Assembly (NCBI GenBank): GCA_963693285.1
Contig: OY848917.1
Span: forward strand, 5,652,118 to 5,716,117
Origin: Xestospongia muta
Taxonomy: Eukaryota > Porifera > Demospongiae > Haplosclerida > Petrosiidae
Direction of reading: 5' to 3'
DNA length: 64,000 nucleotides
A program made the translations under genes and the position numbers. Under the pieces are notes generated by a model. That model saw only the letters and a list, made by a program, of their open reading frames with translations, was not told where the DNA came from and made no database searches. Position 1 is the first letter of the stretch. Every line of letters begins with the position of its first letter. This document shows, in pieces, positions 12,535 through 24,009 of this stretch.

Positions 12535-12740
12535 GAATGAGGAGGTTGACACTATAATTATTGAATTAGTTATTTATAAGCCCTTTTAATTAATTTTAGT
12601 GGTCAACAAAAGCACAAACTCTGTATCGTTATGATGGCTTGCAAAAAAGCCATTTATTAGAGCAAAACAGGACTAATTATTAATACAAGAGTTAATTTTA
12701 CTAAAATCACAATTAACGTTAAGTGTGTCTGTTATTATGC
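12535..12740 (-). pseudogene. Decayed duplicate of the 12058-12423 exon-like sequence
   Basis: Read on the minus strand, this stretch follows the sequence at about 12090-12260 (both contain CTTAACGTTAA, a GCTTTTTTG(C/A)AAGCCA block and a CAGAGTTT.TGCT block). It carries several stops and indels. It is a degenerate tandem copy. Confidence 0.55.
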
Positions 12741-13471
12741 TTGAATGCTGCTTAATAATTATAAGTTCACACATACACACAAGATATTACTATTATGAAT
12801 AATGAATGCCAGAGAACAAAATTTTGTCGTGATACATTTAAATAGCAAATAGAGACAAAGATCAAGCTGATATTTTTGAAAAGATGAGACACAGACACAC
12901 ACAGAGGGCTAGGAGAGAGAGAGAGAAAGAGAGAGGGAAGGAGGGAGGGAGGGAGGCACTGTGTCATTTTGTAGGATCTACTAAATACATTTGAGGTTTT
13001 GCCATTAACAATTTCATGTAATGTACACTAAATATGTACTTCTAATTCATTAACTTACTAATAAAACACTTCTTGGAATTCTGAACTTCAGTTATGCCTA
13101 GGTTTCTATTGTCATTGTCAAATCTTTAGAGTTGGCTAGATACCCGCCTATGTACACCTTAAAAGGTGTGGCTAGTTTAGCAACAAAATATCAGTTCCAT
13201 CTCTTTTAACTACGTAATCCACACTTTGTTTTACATACAAGGAAACAACAAGAGAACAAAATGTTCATATCATGTTAAGAACTATTGTAAAACAATGTAA
13301 ACAAGAGTATGTATCATCTCATACAAATTTCAAAGAAACATGACAGTCAAACTATGTTTGTCTTTATAATAATAACAAAAAAAATAAAATGATGTGGTTT
13401 CTTCAAGGTACCAGTAGTGGTCAGAGAACAAGTACAAGTAATGATGAGTAAGGTAGAGGATGGAATAAAAC

Positions 13472-14158
<687 letters not shown>

Positions 14159-14159
14159 C

Positions 14160-14195
14160 CCTTTCTCTCTCTCTCTCCCTTTCTCTCTGTCTCTC

Positions 14196-14287
<92 letters not shown>

Positions 14288-14390
14288 TCTCTTTCTCTCT
14301 TCTCTCTCTCTCTCCTCTCTCTCTTTCTCTCTCTCCCTCTCTCTCTCCATCTCTGCCACTCCACTCTTTCTCTCTCCCTCTCTCTATCTC

Positions 14391-14470
<80 letters not shown>

Positions 14471-14476
14471 TATCTC

Positions 14477-14530
<54 letters not shown>
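14160..14530. repeat. Long (CT)n microsatellite with TCTCTGCCACTC interruptions
   Basis: About 370 bp of CT-rich simple repeat is broken by three copies of a short ATCTCTGCCACTC word. It sits in inverse orientation to the preceding (GA)n tracts, so 13472-14530 could fold back on itself. Confidence 0.95.
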
Positions 14531-14534
<4 letters not shown>

Positions 14535-14540
14535 CATTAA

Positions 14541-15690
14541 GGAGAAACTTATTAAACTTATTCTATCATTTTATTAAGTATTGATGATGTCCAGTCTCTC
14601 TCTATATACATGTACATCTATAAAAGGGTATCTCTTCAGAGTGAAAACATTGAAATGAATGCTTCTGTTAAAATGGTTGCTACGCACTCATTTTATATGG
14701 GAAGCTTTATATACAAGAAGACTTACAACTATTCTGCCTGCAAATAAAATGTAAAGCAAGATGACGACTGCATAGCAACTGTTTAAATTAAACAGGAATA
14801 TCAGTTCAAGAGTTAGAATTCCAAAACGACCCCTTCTGTATAATGATATTTAGTGTGTTGTACAATGGTAGCTATAACTATATCTTCTTTAACTGCTAAC
14901 AGTAAATATGTTAGTAGTTAAATACATGTAGGTCTGAATACTCAGTATTAATCATTTTATGTTTATCAGTACTGCTTTGACAATAAGTTATAGTTAGTAG
15001 CCTAATGCTTTCTGAATTAATTTTGTTCCTTTACAATTAGTACTACTCAGTTTATGATGAAGAGGACTCCAATATCTCTCCGTTAATATTATCAATATCT
15101 CTTTAATGTTTATCCAGGTATGGATAGTGAATGGATGGATAGATGGATACAAAACAATCTGTACTTTTCATTATTATTAAATAAACTACTTCATTAGTAA
15201 TAATTTTGTTCAGTTTATATAGGAATTTATAGTCTTGTCAAAATCGACTCATGGAGCAACCAAAACAAATTTTCAGCTGGTTCCCAACCCCTGGCTCCAC
15301 TTCAAATCCAAGTCATGATCAGGAAACCCAATGAACTGTTCTATTGTAAAATCATACCACTCCTTAACGAGAAGGGGCTCACTGAACAAACCCCCCGTAA
15401 AGATTGGCCCAACCATATATAGCTAAGAGTCCTCAAAGAACTCATGAATGAGACACCACGAGACCTATTAGCAAAGTAAAGAGCTTAAGCTTAAAGAGCA
15501 ACCAAAACAAATTTTTGGACATGACTTCATGTATCATAAATGTGAATTTGTTGCTACTACATCAGTGTTTCCTAAAGTATAGATGATCTATCAAGACAAC
15601 AGATTGATCTGAATACAGACATTTTTTTTTATTACGATAATATATTCTTTATAAAAATGTTAGAAAAATTAAATTACAAATTTACAATGT
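14541..15690. other. Non-coding stretch inside the TIR-bounded region
   Basis: No exon or element is recognised. A phrase around 15240-15490 (GGTTCCCAACCCCTGGCTCC and following) is less AT-rich than its surroundings and gives open stretches in two frames. It may be old transposon coding sequence, but no motif is identifiable. Confidence 0.4.
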
Positions 15691-15702
15691 TAATCCAATT
15701 GA

Positions 15703-16095
15703 AAATTTACAACGTTAATACAACAGTATAACAACATTGTATAATTTACAACGTTAATACAACAGTATAACAACATTGTATAATTTACAACGTTAATACA
15801 ACAGTATAACAACATTGTATAATTTACAACGTTAATACAACAGTATAACAACATTGTATAATTTACAACGTTAATACAACAGTAAAACAACATTGTATAA
15901 TTTACAACGTTAATACAACAGTATAACAACATTGTATAATTTACAACGTTAATACGACAGTATAACAACATTGTATAATTTACAACGTTAATACAACAGT
16001 ATAAAAGCATTGTATAATTTACAACGTGAATACAACAGTATAACAACATTGTATAATTTACAACGTTAATACAACAGTATAAAAAACATTGTAAA
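15703..16095. repeat. 39-bp tandem repeat, about 10 copies
   Basis: The unit contains TTTACAACGTTAATACAACA then GTATAACAACATTGTATAA. Ten near-identical copies run head to tail with scattered single-base changes. Because 39 is a multiple of three, one frame stays open and gives a 13-residue repeat, which is not evidence of a protein. The array lies just inside the right TIR ending at 16321, and its TTTACAACGTT word also occurs in the TIR region. Confidence 0.95.
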
Positions 16096-16354
16096 ATCAA
16101 TGTATTTTTGTTGGTAATGCGTAAACCATCATGTTAAATTTACAACACTTTTACATCAAAAAAAACACGTTATACTACAGTTGTAATAAAACCATCAAAT
16201 ATACATAATGTAAAAAATACATGGTACAAAAAGTATGGAATATTTACTATTGTAAATGTAGTATAAACCATTCCATTTACATCATAAAAACAACGATTGT
16301 AAAGTGAAAATTTTCCCTGTGAGTATATGACATTGTTCACATTTTATATTTATT

Positions 16355-17178
16355 AACCTCGCTGTGCGTGGGCGCATAGCGAGGGTACTGTAGTCTGTTT
16401 GTGTGTGTGTGTGTGTGTGTCTGCACTGCCTGTTTTTTTTGAACTGCTATAACTTGGCAACCGAAGCATTACCAGCTACCAACGTTTAGCAACGAATAGA
16501 AAAACATGTGGACTTTACAACAGTAGTATCAACAACATCGTCAAGGAAAACAGAAGCTTAAAACTCGCAAAAGAATTTTCAGGCTGCAGAGGTCAAGTGC
16601 CGTTTCTCGAAAAGTAAAAAACTTAACGTGGAGATTTTTTAATATGTTGTAAACAATCTCAGAGGAATACGGATCAGCAAGATAGAAGGCCGTTGGTCGA
16701 AGTAATCGTTAGAAAAGTTCTGAAAAATGTTTTGTGGACTTGGAGCAAAGTAACACATTCAGGAAACGTCTCCAAGCACTGAGAAGACTGCTACTAATAG
16801 ATAATATATCGATTTATATTTGTACTACGGGACGTTTCCAAAGAACGTTTCATCTTCAAGTTACAATAAATTTTATATATGAAATATTGATACATTTTAA
16901 AGGGTCATGTAAAGACTCAGAGAAACTTTTCATCACGAAATTAGCACTTAATCTTGCTTGGCAATTGAATGATACCATCACTTACTCAGTTACTGCTTCA
17001 CAAACATGGCAAAGCTAGAAATCAAGCAACAATTAATGAGCATATACAGAATGACAAAAATTACCATTTTATAACCACACCTTCTGGAATGTTAATAAAT
17101 TTTCTTGCAATAACAACATCATAGCTGGGCCTAAGCTGGCATAGAATTTATAAATAACTTAGAAACTACAGCGAGGTT
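16355..17178. mobile_element. Putative non-autonomous DNA element with 11-bp TIRs (AACCTCGCTGT)
   Basis: AACCTCGCTGT at 16355-16365 is perfectly inverted at 17168-17178 (ACAGCGAGGTT). The left end also has a small palindrome (CCTCGCTGTGCG...CGCATAGCGAGG), and a (GT)n tract follows at about 16399-16421. The 94-codon open frame inside (16734-17018) shows no known motif. No clear target-site duplication is visible. It lies between the 5.3-kb TIR region and gene D. Confidence 0.5.
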
Positions 17179-17408
17179 CGGCACTTTAGTGCCTTTCATC
17201 TTTTATTCCTCTTGCAGTGTGTGTTGTATTAGGTAAGTATATGTACACTTCATCAGTTTGACAATTTATGTATAAGAGATGTACATGTAATAATGATATA
17301 GTTACTAAAACAATTAGTCTTTTGGAATTGATGATTTTAACAACACTACTATTATAATTAACAAGTCACGCATAAAAGTTAACTAAATTAAATGGACATA
17401 GTAAGTCA

Positions 17409-20400
17409 TTAAATGTCTTGATTAGAGAGTAAATCACAAACAGTTTTCACCTCTACATTAGTAATACGATATTTTGCTTTAGCTTGAATTTCAGTACCAC
17501 TGAAGTTCATAAAAACATCAATTAAACGTTCCTTTCTTGGCTTGTTGTCAGGATTTGGCATATCTATATCTAGCTGTCCAATCTTTCGAACTGTTGATTT
17601 TCCGTTTTTGTCCTTTACATACTGGACTCCAACTTGTGAAGATGAATATATTGATAATGACAGTTTGTCACCACATCTACTATTTGGGAGACAACGTAAT
17701 TTTGCATAAATTTCATTGGCTATGGCAAATTCTCCTTTTTGAAGAAAGACACAAAATATATTCCTACATATGTATATTTGTTGTTCAGTATCAAAAAAGC
17801 GATAATGTACGTCATGTTTGTGTTTATCAAACTCTTGCCGAATCTTAATTCCATATGTAGCATCTGATTTGCGAGAATGAATGATTTCTGGGTTTCTGCG
17901 CCACATCACTGCTCCAGTAGCAATTGCAAGGTGAGCATGTTCAGGACAAACAATATTACAGTAAATTCTTCCATTATATTTACGAATGGATTCTTCAAGT
18001 TTCTTGTAAATATATTGACATCCTCCAAATCCACCAACAAGATAAATTGTGTCCACTCTAGACTTCAGTTCTTCCAGTGATGCTACAGTACATTGTACAA
18101 TACCATCGATAGTAGGTTGAAAAAGTCTTGTTTCAACAACACCATATTTAATATATAAGGTATCATCTTCATATTCAATACCTTCCATTTGTTCGACATG
18201 ACTTTCTATTTTATATCCATAATACTCAACAAACGAATTCGGTAAATTGACTGTCAGCTCATCAGAAGCAGCTGCCATAGCTTTATATGTGTCTCCAAAT
18301 TTCTTTTTCTCTTCTTCAAACTCATTATAAAGTAGTTTATTAAGCACAGCTGCATTAACAGGCTTACGATGGATAAACTCATCAAATCCCCGATCACCAA
18401 CAATATCTTCAAGCAATTCAGAGAATGCTTTGTTAACTGTTGTTCCACCCCAGGCATTACCAGTTGGTGTCAGAACAACACTGACTTTACCAGTAACTTC
18501 ATTATAATCTTGTACTGTGATATCTACAGTACCACCTCCAATATCTATGACCATGTATCGTTTAGGTGGAGATACTGACACAACACTCTTAGTATAGTTT
18601 TGAGCATATAAAGCAGCTACTTCCGGTTCTAACGCTAAAGTTAACTTTTCAGGATTGTCTTCAGGTGGTCTTGGCAGTCCTCTACCAACAGGAGTGAAGC
18701 TTGTGATGCCTGGTTTATCAGATGTTAAACCTGCCTGTAAACAATGAAACAATACTAACAAGAAATGAAAACAGAATATACCATGTAAGCAGCTTCTCTC
18801 ATCATTCTCTTTGCCCTAGCTTTCCAAATAGCTGGTACAGTAATGACCCAGTCAAAGTGTGTAGATTTCATCTGACGCACTGAATCACTCAGACGTGCCA
18901 GCAACAAGTCTTTAAGATGTTTGAGTATAAAGGCAATTACTTCAACTAGAAAGTAATCATTGCCACCAAATGACTTGATAGTGGTAGTACGATCTACAGA
19001 CTTAAGAAAAGTTTTATAAGAGATCATAACTATTGAATTACAATTTATATTGATGGTGTTGTATTCAGTTAAATTCTTATATATTCAATTTAATTGTCAT
19101 GTTTGCTTGTTAACATAACTTCAAATATTATTGTGAGCATTAATTCATTGAACTAAAATATGTTTTTATCTGGATTTAGTATCTATTCCATTGAAGTGAA
19201 TGTTTTGTAAAGTTAACATTGTCTTTAATGCTTGTTGTATAGAATTGTTAGTGACCTGATTTGCAATAAGGGAACACTTCTTTCAAAACCTTTAATTAAC
19301 ACTTGCATTTACGCAATTCATTTTAAAAAGGATGTTCACTTAAGTTTGTATCAAGTTGTCTAATAATAGTTTTAAAATTAAGATATATTATTTAGTAAAC
19401 ATACAGTACAAAATGCATAGTTGTGTCTATATAGTAACTGAATGTAAACAAAACTTTTTTTTGAGATGTTTTAGCAAAAACAGTCCCTTTTTGCAAATCA
19501 GGTGACATATATACCTGTCTATTACCAATGAAGTCAATTACTTAACGATATATATTATACCACTGAACACTAAAACAATGAATATGATTTATCAAGCATC
19601 AAAGCTATTTTGATTCTTCAAAATACCCTTTAATTTTACCAATTACTTTGTCATACATCAACACCATTAAACAATTTTAGGATCAAAATAGTGTCTAGTA
19701 CATGTACTTGTGAATACATAATGTAAATTACTAGGTACATGTGTTCAATCAGTTTATAAACACTTGTGAATAATTATCAATTGATCATAATAAGGTTTGC
19801 CTTATGCATGTCTTTAATATATATAATTCCATTAACAAAGAGTAGTAACATAACGTCAGCCAAGTTGTCAGTAATTTATTATCTGTATTAATTATGGTAA
19901 TTATATTCATACAATATAAGTAAATATATATATAGTAACTGGACATCTTCATATATCATTATTAAAACAGCTTAGTTGTTAGTAGTATCAGTGAGTGCCA
20001 ATCATTATACTATTTTAGCAGTTGTAATGTTATGATAAGAACTAAGTAACACTTACATAAGTAACATATTGCCCACTCCCACATTGTAAATTGAATATAG
20101 TTGTATGTATTGCTATATGGCACATATAATATTTCCATTAACAATATAAACCTCATACATTTATTACCTACTGTATCAATAAGGAAGTGTAAAAATAATT
20201 AAGGTCGTTTTTATCATAACTGAAAGGAGAAGGTTGGATATAAACAGTAAACATGTGTCATGTTGCAGTATGGTAAACACTTCCGCTAGGCTGAGCATTT
20301 AAGGGGTGTGCCTGGGCACAAGATGGTGGATATATTCAAAATGAAAATGGTCTATCAATACTAATGTTGGATTAATGTATTTTTTGGTACAATGACACCA

Positions 20401-22094
20401 TTTGACAAGCTAGCTCTCCTACGTACTATTAAACACCACATGTTCATTGCTAGCTAGTAAAAAGGCATGGCAGCATGTGTCTTTGATCAAACTAAGTTGA
20501 AGGTTTCATCACACAAAATATCATAAAAATTTTAAAAGATGTTCAGGTTAAAATAGCGTATCAAGAGAGCCCTCTGTCAGCTCTTTAATAGAGTTTAAGG
20601 GTCTCACATAACTTAAAAGATAGAGCAATGTGGGGAGCCTGCCAAAATGACAACAAAAGGTAAAGATAAAGAAAAAAACCATGATATAAAATCAATGGTA
20701 TCTAGGTATTAGTGGATATAGATGCTGATATTCCTTCACTTGATGAGCATGAGTGGGACCACACAGCTTTCTTTGTCCATGCGTCATTTTATAACCTCCC
20801 TGCTGGCTAAGAGAGTCCATTGGTGGTTGAAGCAATTTCATTACCACCAGTAAAAACAACTATAACGTCATTGACTTTTGGCATTCATTTGTGTCAAATT
20901 ACTTGAATAATCCAACATAGGCTTTATAAAATCTCTCTGAGATATACTACTACTATCATTACCAGTTTCATTGCCCCATAATCACCTTCATCCATCATAT
21001 CAAACAATATACCCTGGAGCTCGGGATTATTCAGTAATCATGGCTTTTTCAATGACATTGCTGCTGACTTTACTCTTTCTAGTTGTCAAAAAAATATTTG
21101 GTTAGCCTTAGTAGAAAAATTCAGGTCCATTTGGTACCAAACTTACTGTCTCATATGTTTCTTCATTGGAGGACAAGGCTCGCCAGAACTAGCCATTTAC
21201 AGTTTTCAGTGTGATGTCCTTATACATATGATACGTACTGATTCAAACACTTGAAACTACTGTCCTAGCACTAACAAGTGCTATAGTGAAGTTCCTCACA
21301 TACGTGAACCAGAAATAATTAATTAATTTGTCCTGGGCCAGGGCATTTTTATTGCCAACCTCCTTGATTAAAGGGCTCACTATAATTTATTTATATATAT
21401 TTGTATGCTACATAGTCCATAATGATTATATTTAAATATTTTTTGCCAAGAATGTATGCTCTACTAAAAAACATAGTTGGACAGTCCAAAACCCGGGCCA
21501 CATACTTTAACGTAAAATATTTAGGTTTTAATGTGTAAGTATCAGTACTAAAATATGGTGATCTGGGATTGTTCCATTGGACTTCTATACTTTGCATCCA
21601 AGCAGCCCAGAAATCAATAAAAATATTTCATTTAGGCCAAGTACAATAAAATAAATTTGTTTGATATAATATAATATATAAATATCACTAGTACAAAAGG
21701 CTTGACTAATTAAAAATTAGTGACAAAAAATTGGTATACTGACCTCATCTCTTTCTAGAAGCATCTTGATCCTTTCAAAGTAAATGTAGGTGGGTAATAG
21801 ATGAGGACGTACTTTAGAGTAGGTATCTTGAGCCTTAAAACCAAAATCTTCCACTACACACTTGTTACCATCTACCTTCTTTAGTAAGATAGCATTTGGT
21901 ACTCTTTCAAATGTACTGTTGAGTTTGAATGTGTTCACCTTGTTGAGACCGTGAGTAGTATAGGCCAAAGAAACAAAAGTTGTTCCAAAATCAATTGCAG
22001 CAACAGTCTGCTGTGCTTGTGGTAACCAGCTCACATCTGCTTCTGTTCGTTTTTGTTTTAAGGCTCTGCTAAGAGGTTCCAACGCTGATGCCAT
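17409..22094 (-). CDS. HSPA12-like Hsp70-family ATPase (gene D), 3 exons, mosaic
   Basis: Exons are 22094-21744, 19000-18782 and 18734-17409 (351 + 219 + 1326 nt, phase 0), giving about 631 aa. Borders are GAG|GTCAGT, TTAAG|TCT, ATG|GTATAT and ACAG|GCA. ATP-site motifs are intact: AAIDFGTTFVSLAY, DWVITVPAIWKA, LALEPEVAALY, VIDIGGGTVDITVQ and LVGGFGGCQYIYKKL. Exons 1 and 2, the start of exon 3 and the C-terminus follow gene B. The middle of exon 3 (VQDYNE, DRGFD, FVEYYG, YNGRIY..IVCPEHAH) follows gene A or pseudogene C, which suggests a conversion tract. Intron 1 (2.7 kb) matches intron 1 of B but has an extra insertion of about 1.15 kb. It has no substrate-binding domain. Confidence 0.88.
20222..21368. 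repeat. About 1.15-kb insertion in intron 1 of gene D relative to gene B
   Basis: Gene B intron reads ...TTTTATCATAACT directly into ...GGCTCATTATAATTTATTTA. In gene D the same two flanks are separated by about 1.15 kb. The ends contain AAGGAGAAGGTTGG and its imperfect inverse CCAACCTCCTT, possibly short TIRs. No coding motif is recognised inside. Confidence 0.55.
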
Positions 22095-22311
22095 ATTGTT
22101 GGGCGTGAACAAAGGCGTAGTTAATTTAACTAACCTATGTATAATATCCATAATGTACTTATAGGTAGGCCAGTCATAACAATCAAAACAGCGTATATGT
22201 GTTGTTAATACTTTGTAAGTATGTATATAACCCAAGTGATTATGAGTTGGTTAAAACCACTATCTATTTTAATAGCAATAGCACTGAACAAATGTGTTTG
22301 ATACGCGTCAT

Positions 22312-22612
22312 TGCATTATCTCTTGTTAGAAGCATCTTGATTTTTTAAAAGAGATGTAGTTTGGTAATAGAAAACGACATACTTATGGTAAATATCTTGA
22401 GCCTAAAATCCAAAACCTTCCACTATACACTTGCTGCCATTTACCTTCATTAGTAAGATAGCATTTGGTACTCTTTCAAATATACTGTTGAGTTTTTAAC
22501 GTGTTCATTTTATTTCTCATCACCACGAGTTGTTTATACACTAAAGAGGTGAAAGTTGTTCTAAGTCAATAGCAGCAACATCTTGCCTAGGTAACTAGTT
22601 TTTGATCTTCTA
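22312..22612 (-). pseudogene. HSPA12-like exon 1 remnant upstream of gene D
   Basis: The minus strand matches exon 1 of the cluster genes over almost its whole length: the LLxERD end, the IPKVxG-type centre and the AAIDFG region. It has frameshifts and stops (the AAIDFG block now reads through a 1-bp loss, and a TTTATT insertion lies near 22508). No exon 2 or 3 is adjacent. It is a dead duplicate. Confidence 0.8.
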
Positions 22613-24009
22613 CCTGTATGGCACATCATTAATTGTGTAACAAAGTAATATCGTATAAATATTCATTATAGCATTATAGTGTGTCCATTTTGTGTTATAG
22701 TGCATACATTTATATATATATTGAACAAGTTATTTTATATTGCTGTAGACCCCATCCCAAAACTTAAACCCTAAGCGTTTGAGTGTACATATAATGTATA
22801 CATTACATGATATTACTTTTGTTAAAATGGCATGCCATAAACCCATCTCTGTTGTGAACAAAGGATACATCTTTTATCTAGTCATGGCACCTGCCCTCAA
22901 TTTAAGGCTGTCCTTAATAAATATGTTCAAATGGATCAGTTTTTTTACCATTAATTACATGCAACTAGGAGCTGAGAGCACAGATGTATCATAAAATGTC
23001 CATCCTGTATAAAGTACACTATGCAATGGTAAAGATAACTTTTCAAAATATATATATATATTTTTGAATCATCAATATAAATGTTATTATCAAGCTCTGT
23101 ATAGTGCTTATATGTTTGCAAACATATCACTATCAGTAACAATTTTGAGATAGTGTAGGGATAGCTGTAGAGGTGAAATTTTGTCATTTCCAGAAGTCTT
23201 TAGCCCACACATTTAATGATGAGAAGTAGCATAGATTGGTAACTTCATCCCTATAACTGATTATTTAGGAATGTAATGAATATCTCTAATAGACTGCCAA
23301 CAAAGACTTTTTCTGCATTTTACAAACAAGAGGTTCGACATCCATTAAAATAAAAATTACAAAGAAGTGGATTCGTATCAAGGACTAAGACATTATTAGA
23401 TGGAGTGGAAACAAGTCGTGATAAATCAAAGTACCTGGTGAATTGTAATTTTATATATGTTCAAAATACTATCATCTAAATAAATATGAAGCTATCTATT
23501 AATAAATGACAAATTTCATTCACTGTATTGATGACACAATGAGTGAGACTTGTCATTTCTGTTGATGCCAACAAAATTATTGAAGTGCAAACTTAGTTTA
23601 CTTCAAGTTCAAAATCCCCAAAATTAAAGTCTGAGTGTTTCAGTGAACTTTCCACTGGATTTATGATAATGTGAAAAGACGTGCTGCAAACAATTGGCTT
23701 AAACCAATTTATTAATGTAATGTAATTATTAATGTAATTTATTCATAAGTTGTACTGATGTTAAATATTTCAGTAAAAGTCCTTTATAGGATTATAGTAC
23801 AATTCAAATAAATTTAAATAACTTTTGTATTTTGCAAACCTTCAACAAATACACTATAAACAAAAATGTACAGACAATCTGTTCATCAGTGTATCATCAA
23901 CCTCTACATTTTTCTCCCACACGGGACCGGGTCTAACATTCATTTTGTCCCGGGTGTATAGGTAGGTGTGGCGGCTTGGCGCAGCAGTTGGACAATTCCC
24001 TCTGATAAC
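22613..24009. other. Divergent intergenic region between the minus and plus arrays
   Basis: Transcription of D runs leftwards and of E rightwards from either side of this stretch. It is AT-rich with no supported exon. The last 100 bp before gene E are less AT-rich and contain CACACGGGACCGGGTC and GTCCCGGGTG, a small GC-rich inverted element that could belong to the promoter of E. No TATA box can be assigned with confidence. Confidence 0.45.

Noticed and set aside
15703..16095. Regular repeats reminiscent of a CRISPR array
   Set aside because: The units are contiguous without unique spacers, no cas genes are present, and the window is eukaryotic.
15690..16100. 136-codon frame with a 13-residue repeat
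   Set aside because: It is the minus-strand reading of a 39-bp DNA minisatellite; no sign of protein-level constraint.
16734..17018. 94-codon frame in the 16355-17178 element
   Set aside because: No motif, no homologue recognised, and length within chance for this composition.
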